10,161 nt of DNA from Ignavibacteriaceae bacterium (GTDB lineage: Bacteria > Bacteroidota > Ignavibacteria > Ignavibacteriales > Ignavibacteriaceae), in contig JACAFA010000036.1 of assembly GCA_013388525.1 (NCBI GenBank), positions 1 to 10,161 of the forward strand. Reading direction: 5' to 3'. Positions within the stretch are counted from its first letter, which is position 1; each line of letters begins with the position of its first letter. Positions 1 through 8,300 of the stretch are shown in pieces. A model generated the notes under the pieces. That model worked only from the letters and a program-made list of their open reading frames with translations, was not told the DNA's origin and did no database searches. The position numbers and the translations under genes were made by a program.

Positions 1-880
1 CATTAACACCATCAAATGAATGAATTGAATTCAAATCCTGAGTTGTTGGTGATGTAATAATAGTCCAGCTTAAACCAGCATTTGTTGTTGAGTATAACGT
101 ACCTGCACCACCGACTGTCCATCCATCATTCTGGTTTATGAAGTGAAGACCATTTAAGCCGACTAAAATTCCGGTAGAACGTGATGTCCAGTTAACTCCG
201 CCATTACTTGTATACATAAAGAATGAATTACTTCCACAGGCAAACCCAACTGATGCATTAATGAATTGTATATCTTTGATATCATCAGGTGCCGGACTGC
301 TCATATTGCTGAAAGTTGTTCCACCGTTACCTGAATACAACATCAACCCATTTCTTGCACCAACCCAAACATTCTGGTCAACAGCAGTAACACAAAGAAG
401 CCTTTCAGTAGTGCCGGTATTCAACATAGCCCAGGTATTACCGTCATCTGTTGATTTAACGGCAACTCCGTCATCTCCCACAGCATAAAAAGTTGAACCA
501 CCTGCAAAACCAGCACCTCTTAATTGTAATGATGTGCCGCTGCTTTTCGCAACCCAGTTTGTTCCGCCATTGGTGGTAGTAAAAACTGTTCCGTTATCTC
601 CAACAACAATCCCGGTGCTAGCATCTTTAAATACAATCTGATGAAGATCAGAACCAGTCAATGTTAAAAGAGACCAGGTAGTACCTGCATTAGTTGTATG
701 AAGCATTGTTCCTGCATCTCCGCAAGCCCAGCCTTCGGTTGGATTGATCATCTGTATGCCTTTTAACTGGTTGCTTGTATTTGAATTCTGAAGCTGCCAA
801 TTTTGGGCGAAGTTCAGTGATGTGATCATTACAGAAATAATAATCGCAACTGAGATTTTGGTGAAGTTAAAGTTTTTCAT
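1..880 (-). CDS. Secreted Ycf48-like/BNR-repeat beta-propeller protein (C-terminus outside the window)
   Basis: The reading frame is open from an ATG at 880 to the window edge: 293 residues, no stop, so the 3' end is missing. Residues 1-25 form a signal peptide (basic start, hydrophobic stretch at about 9-22, likely cleavage after the Ala of NFA). The rest consists of about six repeats of roughly 40 residues. Each has a G-x-x-x-G-D/A-x-G-T strand turn followed by T-T-N-x-G-x-x-W, for example GWACGDAGT at 50-58 and GIVVGDNGT at 90-98. This is the pattern of the Ycf48/Hcf136-like and sialidase (BNR) propellers. In non-photosynthetic FCB bacteria such proteins are usually surface or exported proteins of unknown role, often ending in a T9SS sorting domain; whether this one does cannot be seen. 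A good AGGAG lies 6 bp before the ATG. No enzymatic residues are apparent, so I infer a binding or scaffold role. Confidence 0.85.
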   Translation of the reverse strand, partial: MKNFNFTKISVAIIISVMITSLNFAQNWQLQNSNTSNQLKGIQMINPTEGWACGDAGTMLHTTNAGTTWSLLTLTGSDLHQIVFKDASTGIVVGDNGTVFTTTNGGTNWVAKSSGTSLQLRGAGFAGGSTFYAVGDDGVAVKSTDDGNTWAMLNTGTTERLLCVTAVDQNVWVGARNGLMLYSGNGGTTFSNMSSPAPDDIKDIQFINASVGFACGSNSFFMYTSNGGVNWTSRSTGILVGLNGLHFINQNDGWTVGGAGTLYSTTNAGLSWTIITSPTTQDLNSIHSFDGVN

Positions 881-886
881 TTTGTT

Positions 887-891
887 CTCCT
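887..891 (-). promoter_or_regulatory. Shine-Dalgarno site AGGAG of the beta-propeller gene
   Basis: The minus strand reads AGGAG, then 6 bases, then ATG at 880. It fixes the start of the beta-propeller gene. It stands out because most other genes here have no clear Shine-Dalgarno site, which suggests strong translation of this exported protein. Confidence 0.7.
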
Positions 892-960
892 GATTAAGTA
901 ATTGAAATAAGTGATTAATTATCTAATTGAATGTATCGACACACATATATAGTTACTGAT

Positions 961-975
961 TCACTTCAAAAGTGA
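961..975. repeat. 15-bp inverted repeat upstream of the beta-propeller gene
   Basis: The arms TCACTT and AAGTGA are perfect complements around a 3-base centre. The site lies about 80 bp before the ATG of the beta-propeller gene and about 90 bp after the stop of the metal exporter gene. No T run follows it on the minus strand, so it does not look like a terminator. An operator is possible but unproven, and six-base arms can occur by chance. Confidence 0.3.
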
Positions 976-1065
976 CAATGACGGATAATTAATTATGGAA
1001 GCGTCTTGAACGATGATCAAAGAGCGAGTTTAAATTTTTCGGAAATAAGTTTGAGGTGGGAGATC

Positions 1066-1965
1066 TCAATTATTATAATATGGCTCGATGTGAACCAGAA
1101 CATCGCTGATGTTTGAATACTCCTTCATCAATTCATCTTTCACTTTGTGAGCTATTTCGTGTCCTTTATGTACCGGAAGATTGGCGTTAACTAAAACATG
1201 GATATCAACAAAATAATCAAATCCCATTTTTCTTACGAAACATTTATCAATACCCATTACATTTTCAACTTTCCCAGCTACAGTTCTAACCTTTTGTATT
1301 GTTTGAGCAGGAGGTGCTGTATCAAGTAATTCATACAACGCAGGCTTGAAAATTCTATAAGCATTTACAATAATGATAACGGATGCAAATAATGCAGCAA
1401 AGTCATCCGCCGATTCATATCCCTCTCCACCAATTAGAGCAATTGAAATTCCAATAAATGCTGCTGCTGAAGTTATTGCATCGCTGCGATGGTGCCAGGC
1501 ATCGCTTTTAACTGCAACACTATTCACGGTCGTTCCAACTTTAATGACATACCTGAATAATGTTTCTTTAGTAATAATGACAAGAATAAGTACAATTAAA
1601 GTAAATGGAGCAGGAGCGTGGTGAGGAGTAATTATTTCATAAATGCTCTGAACAACAATTACCATCGCGGCAATAAAAATTCCGAAAGCAACAGCTACTC
1701 CGGCAAACGGTTCAGCTTTTCCATGTCCATAAGGATGATCTTCATCGGCGGGTTTGGTAGCAAAATATAATCCGGTCAGAACTATAGAAGAAGTGAAAAT
1801 ATCTGTAAGTGATTCTATTCCATCAGCGATTAATGCATAAGAGTTGCCGATTATACCTGTGAAGATCTTTATTGCGGCAAGTAGAGCACTCGCAATAATT
1901 CCGATAAGCGTAGTTTTTAATCCACGTTCGATTAATTTTTTATTATCGCTGGAATTTGTTTTCAA
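1066..1965 (-). CDS. Cation diffusion facilitator (CDF) family metal/proton antiporter
   Basis: This 299-residue protein has the normal length and layout of a CDF exporter: six hydrophobic helices within about residues 17-210, then a cytoplasmic ferredoxin-like domain (about 215-299). The family exports divalent metals such as Zn(II), Fe(II), Mn(II) or Co(II) across the inner membrane in exchange for protons. Metal-site signatures are visible: DGIESLTD in TM2 (E51 and D55 at the binding positions) and HHRSD in TM5 (H158 and D162). HPYGHGK at 77-83 lies between TM2 and TM3. The C-terminal domain has DIHVLV, VHKGHE and a late VHIEP, usual for its metal-binding dimer. Glu rather than Asp or His at position 51 makes the substrate uncertain. 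The start is TTG at 1965. An in-frame stop lies a short way upstream, there is no ATG between, and no Shine-Dalgarno site is evident. The gene is probably transcribed alone or with its minus-strand neighbours. Confidence 0.93.
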   Translation of the reverse strand: MKTNSSDNKKLIERGLKTTLIGIIASALLAAIKIFTGIIGNSYALIADGIESLTDIFTSSIVLTGLYFATKPADEDHPYGHGKAEPFAGVAVAFGIFIAAMVIVVQSIYEIITPHHAPAPFTLIVLILVIITKETLFRYVIKVGTTVNSVAVKSDAWHHRSDAITSAAAFIGISIALIGGEGYESADDFAALFASVIIIVNAYRIFKPALYELLDTAPPAQTIQKVRTVAGKVENVMGIDKCFVRKMGFDYFVDIHVLVNANLPVHKGHEIAHKVKDELMKEYSNISDVLVHIEPYYNN

Positions 1966-1993
1966 GTCTGGTAAAAATAGAAATCTGTTCTTA

Positions 1994-2020
1994 CAAAGTT
2001 AGCAAATGGAAGTTTAACAA
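1994..2020 (-). promoter_or_regulatory. Possible Bacteroidetes-type promoter of the CDF gene
   Basis: On the minus strand a TAACTTTG (1994-2001) matches the TAnnTTTG -7 element known from Bacteroidetes. A TTG (2018-2020) lies 16 bp upstream as a weak -33 element, slightly closer than usual. Transcription would start a little over 20 bases before the TTG start codon. Chance matches are common in AT-rich DNA. Confidence 0.3.
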
Positions 2021-2044
2021 TGACAGGTGAATTTTACATTTACT

Positions 2045-2071
2045 AAAAAAGTACAGAGTTAGATTTAACTC
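2045..2071 (-). terminator. Weak hairpin plus T run after the T9SS-exported protein gene
   Basis: Read on the minus strand, GAGTTA and TAACTC form a 6-bp stem with a 4-base loop. It starts 15 bases after the TAA stop of the 2087-3679 gene, and a run of six T follows a few bases later. The shape is that of an intrinsic terminator, but the stem has only two G-C pairs, so it would be inefficient. It separates this gene from the metal exporter gene. Confidence 0.4.
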
Positions 2072-2086
2072 AGAACAGAAGAACAT

Positions 2087-3679
2087 TTATTTAAGAAGAA
2101 GTATCTTCTTACTTAACCCTAGTCCGTTTACTTCGAGAGTTACTAAATAAACACCAGAAGCCAGTGCACTTCCGTTGAATTTAACAGAATGAAGTCCGCT
2201 GCTCAGTTCTCCATTTACAATAGTTTCAACCAACTCACCCAAAACATTGAATACATGTAATTTTACTAAAGAAGTTTGTGGTAAATAAAAATCTATGTTG
2301 GTAGCTGGATTAAATGGATTAGGATAGTTTTGATAAAATATTATATCGCTTGGTAAATTGATATCATTTTCAACATCGGAAATGTTGAAGTTAATATTTA
2401 TACCGGAAATCTGATTGTTTACCGGGTCAATAATTACGGTTTGACTAACCGCATTATCAAGCCCGATCTTCTGTGCTACAAGTTCATAAGTTCCGTAAGG
2501 AATGTTGGATACTTTGTAATCCCCTATGTCTTTTCCAAAGTTATAAGAATATAATGCTCCATTATTAATATTTTTTGCAAGGATTGTTATACCTTCATAA
2601 TCTGTCTGATCTGAAAAAGATGTAAAGTTAATTGAACCGGCAATACTGCCGCCACCGTAGGATGAATCTCTCATAAGTAGAATATTTTTATTAAGAATAT
2701 TTCCATTTATTAATATTGAGTCTGCATTTTGCCAGAAGATTGAAGCCATCCCTTCATCATTATAATAGCCAGGTAAAAAATAATTTGTGTATGCCTGCAG
2801 ATAGTGGTAGGCTGGTGCCTGAATATTTACAGAATATGTTCCATCAGGTTTAATAAAGCCTGCATATACATTCATATCCGCTAACATTTCATTCCCTTTC
2901 TCCAGTCCGATTGGTACATGTGTCCCGTTTCTTACAATGATTATACCTTTATTAACGTTCACTCCACTTACTGAATCGATAATTTGTCCACTGACTGAAA
3001 GATTTGGATTATCAATTCTTTTCAAGTTAAAATCTATGGTACGAACAACACCGGAATCAAGTTCAACTAATTTAGCGAAGAATGGATCATAAGTACTGTC
3101 ATGAAAAACTGAATAATAACCTTCCTTTTCTGCACCAATTGTATATTCTCCTTCCGGTAGTGTAATTCGATAAAATCCTGAAGCATCAGTTTTTGCAGTA
3201 TCAAGCAGATAAATTCCATTGTAAAAAAAGTAGACGGTAGCACTATCAACCAATGTGATGCTATCTCTTATTGTTCCGTTGAACTCTCCATATTCATCTT
3301 CGAAAAATCTTATTCTTATTTCAAGAGGTTCGGGACTGCTGATCCCATTATTGAAAACCATTATAGAATCAGAAGTGTCAGTTAATGTCACATAATAAAA
3401 TCCGCTCAGTGTTACATTCATTCTAATTGAATCATCGGGAACAATAGAAAAAGGTAATTGAAGATTATTCTCAAATTCTAAAATGTAAAGTGAATCATTA
3501 TACTTTATACTATCGATGGTTAAAATCTCATCACCTTTATTAATGAGAAATGCATAATCGTATCGGTTAAACAGATCTTCAAACTCAATCCTGTTTGGTT
3601 TGATATCCAATTCAGGCTGAGCACTGATTAAAGATGAAAAAATAATCAGAAAAACAGAAAAAATTTTTAAAAATCTCAT
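2087..3679 (-). CDS. Exported multi-domain protein with T9SS type A C-terminal sorting domain
   Basis: From ATG 3679 the product is 530 residues. Residues 1-20 are a clear signal peptide ending LISA. Residues about 24-128 look like an Ig-type beta-sandwich, with an IxFxxxF...INKGDEILTI pattern as in HYDIN-like/choice-of-anchor domains. Carboxypeptidase-regulatory-like beta-sandwiches seem to follow: one at about 132-220 (GTIRDS, DASGFY, EGEYTI, KEGYY), one at about 226-310 (SGQIIDSVSG, PDGTYSV) and one at about 344-432 (GGSIAGSI, YGTYELVAQK). Residues 451-530 are a textbook T9SS type A sorting domain: NYPNPFNPATNI, then VFNVLGELV, LASGVYLV and KKILLLK. The protein should cross the outer membrane and be released or anchored at the surface. 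No catalytic motif is seen, so I infer an adhesion or structural role. A TTG at 3691 is also in frame but would spoil the signal peptide. No Shine-Dalgarno site is seen; a TATTTTTG at 3729-3736 could be a -7 element. Confidence 0.9.
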   Translation of the reverse strand: MRFLKIFSVFLIIFSSLISAQPELDIKPNRIEFEDLFNRYDYAFLINKGDEILTIDSIKYNDSLYILEFENNLQLPFSIVPDDSIRMNVTLSGFYYVTLTDTSDSIMVFNNGISSPEPLEIRIRFFEDEYGEFNGTIRDSITLVDSATVYFFYNGIYLLDTAKTDASGFYRITLPEGEYTIGAEKEGYYSVFHDSTYDPFFAKLVELDSGVVRTIDFNLKRIDNPNLSVSGQIIDSVSGVNVNKGIIIVRNGTHVPIGLEKGNEMLADMNVYAGFIKPDGTYSVNIQAPAYHYLQAYTNYFLPGYYNDEGMASIFWQNADSILINGNILNKNILLMRDSSYGGGSIAGSINFTSFSDQTDYEGITILAKNINNGALYSYNFGKDIGDYKVSNIPYGTYELVAQKIGLDNAVSQTVIIDPVNNQISGININFNISDVENDINLPSDIIFYQNYPNPFNPATNIDFYLPQTSLVKLHVFNVLGELVETIVNGELSSGLHSVKFNGSALASGVYLVTLEVNGLGLSKKILLLK

Positions 3680-3697
3680 TTCACATTTCAATTTTTT

Positions 3698-3721
3698 AAC
3701 TTTAGTATCAAGTTTAGTAAT
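3698..3721. repeat. Imperfect 12-bp tandem repeat between divergent genes
   Basis: Two adjacent units, AACTTTAGTATC and AAGTTTAGTAAT, agree at 9 of 12 positions and share TTTAGTA. They lie in the gap between the divergent T9SS-protein gene and the sigma factor gene, where both promoters must be. They could bind a regulator on one face of the helix (spacing a little over one turn). The AT-rich composition makes chance similarity possible. Confidence 0.25.
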
Positions 3722-3764
3722 TTCGTGACAAAAATAAAGCGAGAAAAAGATAGACTATCTAAAT

Positions 3765-4295
3765 ATTTCTGGTTTAGAGCTTGATTCTCTTCTAAAAAAG
3801 TCAAAAGCAGGAGATTCAATTTCTTTCAACAAGCTTTCCGGCTACATCCGCGAAATATCATATTCTTATTTTATTTCAAAAGTGCATCAAAAGAGAATAC
3901 CAAATATTGAGGATGCAGATGACCTTACTCAAAGCGTGTATCTTTCCTTTGCAGAGCAGTACCAAAATATTGAAGAACCGGAGAAGTGGCTTAGAAGAGT
4001 TCTTTTCCTGAATTTTGTTAGTTGGTATAAAAAGGGAAAAGCAAGAACAACTACTCAACTTAAAGAAAGTATTCCCGCTCCGGATAAATCCGATGAAAGT
4101 TCAATTATGATTGATGCTGAAAGCATTATTTCAGTATTAAATACCTTAAGTGAAGAAAAACAGGAAATCGTTAAACTCAGATTCTGGGGTGATTTAAAAT
4201 TTCACGAGATAGCCGAGAAACTAAATAAAAATGAAGCTGCTGTTAAAAAAATGTTTTACAGAACTTTAGTCGAGTTAAAAGATAAACTGGAATAA
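3765..4295 (+). CDS. ECF-type sigma-70 family RNA polymerase sigma factor, start codon uncertain
   Basis: The start given is an ATT, a tentative choice that yields 176 residues. It directs RNA polymerase core to a set of promoters, probably in response to an extracytoplasmic signal. Region 2 is visible: LLKKSKAGDSISFNKL (about 9-24) then DADDLTQSVYLSF (50-62), the region 2.2 core-binding helix, then EKWLRRVLFLNFVSWYKK (73-90). Region 4 covers about 120-176, with LSEEKQEIVKLRFW and a helix-turn-helix IAEKLNKNEAAVKKMFYR. The first standard start, GTG at 3882, would remove the first half of region 2 and leave 137 residues, shorter than usual. The frame upstream is open back to a TAA at 3735, and its translation fits the family, but it holds no ATG, GTG or TTG. 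ATT 3765 or ATA 3750 are candidates; a sequencing frameshift is the alternative. It heads a unit with an anti-sigma and a TPR-CHAT gene. Confidence 0.85.
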   Translation: MSGLELDSLLKKSKAGDSISFNKLSGYIREISYSYFISKVHQKRIPNIEDADDLTQSVYLSFAEQYQNIEEPEKWLRRVLFLNFVSWYKKGKARTTTQLKESIPAPDKSDESSIMIDAESIISVLNTLSEEKQEIVKLRFWGDLKFHEIAEKLNKNEAAVKKMFYRTLVELKDKLE

Positions 4296-4362
4296 ATGTC
4301 ACTAAAATCATATTCAGATTACTAAATGATAAAATAGAAAATAGCTCAACAATTGGTAACAA

Positions 4363-5340
4363 ATGGAAAAATTTGACAAAATATTAGAACTGCTCGAAAA
4401 AAAATCACTTTCTGAAGATGAGCAAAAACTGTTAAGACAATTCTCTGATTCGGATGAAGAAATTAAATCTTTTGTCACTTCGTATAAAACTCTGAGCAAT
4501 TCTTTGTCAACTTCAGGACACGTGCCAACAGATTTGTTGGCATCTATTATTTTGGTTGAGAAAGGTGATTATTCCGAGAATAAAGTTTCAGCTATACTGA
4601 GTCAAAAAATAAAATCTCATCTTGCAGAATGTTCGGCCTGCAGGGAAGAATACGCTTTCCTGTTGAGAGAATATTCTGATATATCTGAGCACGTTGATAA
4701 GTCCATTCGGTCAAAGTCTCTGAACGAATCTGAAAATAAATCAATTTTACCTTTAGCTATTTTTAATAAATCATACACATTCAGATATGCTTTTGCAACT
4801 CTCTCTGTAATAATTGTTGCTTACGTTGGTTTACTTTTTATTTCGTGGGGATTAACACCTGATTACAAGAAAAATATTTTCGCTAATGAACAGGAAGACT
4901 TTTATAAAACCAGAGGAAGAACATCACCTTTATTTCAAAAAGGACTGGATGCAATTGATAAAAAAGAATATTCAAGAGCGATTGAATTTTTATCGCAGGA
5001 TATCATCGAACATCAGAATGAAAAATCAATTTTCTACTCTCATTATATTATTGGAATTACTTACTTAAAAGCTTCTGAATCAGATTTTATTGGGTTATTT
5101 AAATCCTATGATCGCGACAATATTAATCTTGCTATTGCAAATCTCAAAGAATCAATTGATAAAAATAATTCTGGCGATTACGAAAGCCTGAAGCTGGATT
5201 CATATTATTTTCTGGGAAGAGCTTACCTCCTTGTTGACAGCACTGATGCTGCCAAAGACAATTTCAGAAAAGTTATTGATGGTAAAGGCAAATACTTTAA
5301 AGAAGCCGCAGACATATTAACAACTCTGGAGAAGAATTGA
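4363..5340 (+). CDS. Putative membrane-spanning zinc-finger anti-sigma factor with extracytoplasmic TPR-like domain
   Basis: 325 residues. The start is fixed by an in-frame TAA two codons before the ATG. The N-terminal part (1-140) is helical and hydrophilic and carries H86-x3-C90-x2-C93 (HLAECSAC), the core of the zinc-binding anti-sigma (ZAS) motif that grips an ECF sigma factor. A single TM helix follows at about 141-163. Residues about 186-325 should be outside the cytoplasm and look like TPR helices: PLFQKGLDAIDKKEYSRAIEFL, then YSHYIIGITYL, NLAIANLKESI, YYFLGRAYLL and DAAKDNFRKVI. The gene lies 67 bp after the sigma gene and 3 bp before the TPR-CHAT gene. The likely role is to hold the sigma factor inactive at the membrane until the outer TPR domain receives a signal. 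The zinc motif and position support this; sigma binding itself is inferred. N-terminal residues 11-50 resemble a generic coiled helix of unknown role. Confidence 0.8.
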   Translation: MEKFDKILELLEKKSLSEDEQKLLRQFSDSDEEIKSFVTSYKTLSNSLSTSGHVPTDLLASIILVEKGDYSENKVSAILSQKIKSHLAECSACREEYAFLLREYSDISEHVDKSIRSKSLNESENKSILPLAIFNKSYTFRYAFATLSVIIVAYVGLLFISWGLTPDYKKNIFANEQEDFYKTRGRTSPLFQKGLDAIDKKEYSRAIEFLSQDIIEHQNEKSIFYSHYIIGITYLKASESDFIGLFKSYDRDNINLAIANLKESIDKNNSGDYESLKLDSYYFLGRAYLLVDSTDAAKDNFRKVIDGKGKYFKEAADILTTLEKN

Positions 5341-5343
5341 TAG

Positions 5344-8300
5344 ATGTTCTGGCTAAAAGAATTTTTTGTTTTTGCTTTAAGTATTGTTACGTTATTAATT
5401 TGTTTGTGGGCAATCACAAATTCTTCTCGATCTTATAATCACAATCAGAATTTTGACTCATCAAAAAAATCAGAAAGCAATTCTGTTACTAAGCTATCAG
5501 AAGATTTCTATTACTATCTTGATCTAATTCAGAATAAACCAATTGATAAGAATAAGATTGAAAACAAATTAGTTTCACTTGACTCCGGATTTGAGCGAGA
5601 ATTTCTCCACGCTTTGTTAAAGAAAAGATCCGGCGATTTCGTGAAAGCATTCAGCCATCTTTTCCCTTTACTTGAAAATTTTCCGGATTACTTTAATTAT
5701 TATGAAGAACTCGCCTTACTTGGTAAGATATCAGGCAATTCAAAAAAATTATCTGAGTGGCTTGAAAAAAATAAATCATACTCATCGAATAAATTTTATT
5801 ACTATTTAAAAGCCTTGATTGCATTTCAAAATGGTAACACTTCACAGGCAATAGAAATATTTCAATCCCTCATTTCTGATAACTTTATATCAAAGGAAAT
5901 TTATTTTCAGTTAGCCAATGCGTACAGAATAACCGGAAATTATGATGAGGCTTTAAAGAATCTTATTAGCGCAGAAAACTTGAGTAAGAAAAATGATTTA
6001 TTTCTTCCTAAAATTATTAATCTTAAAGGAACAATATTTTTCTTGTCCGGCGATTACGAGCAGGCAAAAAAAAGTTATACGTCAGCTCTGGAGTCTTCTG
6101 TTAATTCAGGAAACAAGTCTGAAGAAATAAAATCGTTTGCAAACCTGGCGATAATTAAAGATGTGTACGGAGATATTTATAAAGCTAGAGACGATTTTGA
6201 GAGTGCAATTACAATGGCCGAGGAAATTGAGAATATTGAATTGCTGGCTTTCCTTTATTCGGAACTTGGTGTTTCATTCACTTACACAAATAGTCTTATC
6301 GAAGCCAGAAAGAATTATGAAAAAAGTTTTTCGTTGTATGAGAAACTGAAAGACAATGAGAGGCTTTCTTATCTATCAAGTAATATTGGTTCACTTTATC
6401 TGCAAATTGCAAATTACAAATCAGCACTAGATTACTACAGCAGAGGATTACAGTTTGCAGGCGAAAATAAATTGGGACAAATTTTAAACCTGACTGGATT
6501 AGCAGATGTTTATTCGAATGAATCAAATTACTCTAAAGCACTTCAATATTACAATCGTGCAAAAGAAATTGCCGATTCGATTAAAGATATTTCATCTTCT
6601 CTGAAAATCGAGCAGGGAATTGGTGCATTATACTACAATATTAACCGTCCTTTTGAAGCTCTGGAAATTTTAAAGAATACAGACTCCAATATTAAGAATG
6701 ATGAATCACCATTCGAGATGGTAAAATTATATTCTAAAATTGGAACGGTGTTAACTTCGATCGATAGCCTGAATCAGGCACAAATATATTTTCAAAAAGG
6801 ACTAAGCGTAGCGAATAAAATTGGTGATATTTATAGTTCGATTGTTTTGAAGACTGAACTTGCTTACAATTATTTTCAACAGAAAAATTACAGCGAAGCT
6901 TTCAGCCTGTTATCTGAGGCGCAAACATCAGCGAAGAAATACAACCTAACCCAGCTTCTTGGATTGCAGAAACTTTATCTTGGAAAAATTTTTAATGTTC
7001 AAAATAATTTTGACAAAGCGATTGAAAATTATCAAAGTGCATTTCAACTTAGTGGAAATACACACGACTACAATAATCAGATTGAAGCTGCATATCTTGT
7101 TGGGAAAAGTTTTGAAGAAAATAATGATCACATTAACGCAGAAAAGTGGTATTTGATTGCAATAGAATTAATTGAAAAAATTTCATCACCACTGAGCCCA
7201 AACCAGGAAATTCAGATTGCACATTTTTCCGGATGGAATTCCATTTATAATTCTTTAGCTGAGTTGTTTCTTGAGCAGAGAAGGGAAGAAGAAGCCTTTC
7301 TTGTAATTGATAAAGCCCGTTCCAGAAATACAAAGTCAAATCTCGATAGATTGAAATTACTTTCATACCTTAAGGATGAAAGTGTTTTTACAGAAATGAT
7401 TGATCTTGAATGGATGATATCTTCAGGTTTATATGATCAAGCAATTACTGATTCATTGAAAGCAGTCGTTTCAAAAATTAAATCTCAACTCATCTCTGAG
7501 AATAAGCACTTTGAAGAAATTTTTACGCAGAAAAAACCCGAAACAATTGAAGATATGAAAGAGAAACTCGGGGATAATGATAATATACTTTCTGTCTATG
7601 TCAGGAATACTTCTTCTGCTCTGTTCAATTTAAATTCTAACGGATTGAGTTACGAAAAATTAAGCATTGGTCGTGACAGCCTTTTATCAATGCTCAAATC
7701 TATCTCACCAATTTATCATTCTCATATCTGGAGTGAGGAAATATATGTAAACGAAGATTTGTTTTCTTTTAATGCATTAGCTGCATTTCAGTTATATGAA
7801 AGAGTATTTAAAAATTTTCTCTCCGGTATCCCGTCAAAATCAAATCTGATAATAAGTTTTCCTTCTGAGTTAATGATGCTGCCTGTTGAGATGCTTATTA
7901 CAGAATGGAATGATGGAGATAGCCCATACTATTACAGCGATAAGAAATTTCTTCTGGATGATTTTCAGATTTCATACACACCATCAGCAGCAATTTATTT
8001 TATACAAAAAGATAAATCTGAGAATAACAATAATCAAAATCTGCTTATTGGAGATCCTTATGTAGATAATAAGGAATTCCCGGTTAGTGTACGCAGTGGT
8101 TTAATTGAGATAAATCCTTCCCAATCACGAAACATTTTATTGTATCCGCTGAAATACTCAATGGATGAAATAGAAAGTATTGATGAACTAATTTCCAATA
8201 CTAAAGTTTTTATTTCCAGGGAAGCTACTGAAAATAATTTTAATCAGTACGCTGCTTCAAGTAACGTAATTCATATTTCTTCGCATTCATTTTTAGTAAA

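Noticed and set aside
261..488. Plus-strand open frame of 75 codons
   Set aside because: It lies antisense inside the beta-propeller gene, whose repeats and signal peptide are clear; the plus-strand product has no recognisable features.
1035..1066. Terminator hairpin after the CDF gene
   Set aside because: TTGAG and CTCAA could pair over a 9-base loop on the minus strand, but the stem has only five pairs and no T run follows.
3677..3691. TTG at 3691 as the start of the T9SS-exported protein
   Set aside because: The ATG at 3679 gives a normal signal peptide at once; the four extra residues would add an acidic residue and a Cys ahead of it.
3882..4295. Sigma factor starting at GTG 3882
   Set aside because: It removes conserved region 2 sequence that is plainly visible upstream in the same frame, and no Shine-Dalgarno site precedes it. 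It remains the only standard start codon, so it is kept as a fallback.
5344..5420. Lipoprotein signal in the TPR-CHAT protein
   Set aside because: C20 follows L-L-I; the residue before the Cys is not Gly, Ala or Ser, so it does not fit a lipobox.
6946..7366. Minus- and plus-strand short open frames inside the CHAT gene
   Set aside because: They are shadows of the TPR coding frame, with low-complexity products rich in Ile, Lys and Phe and no start signals.
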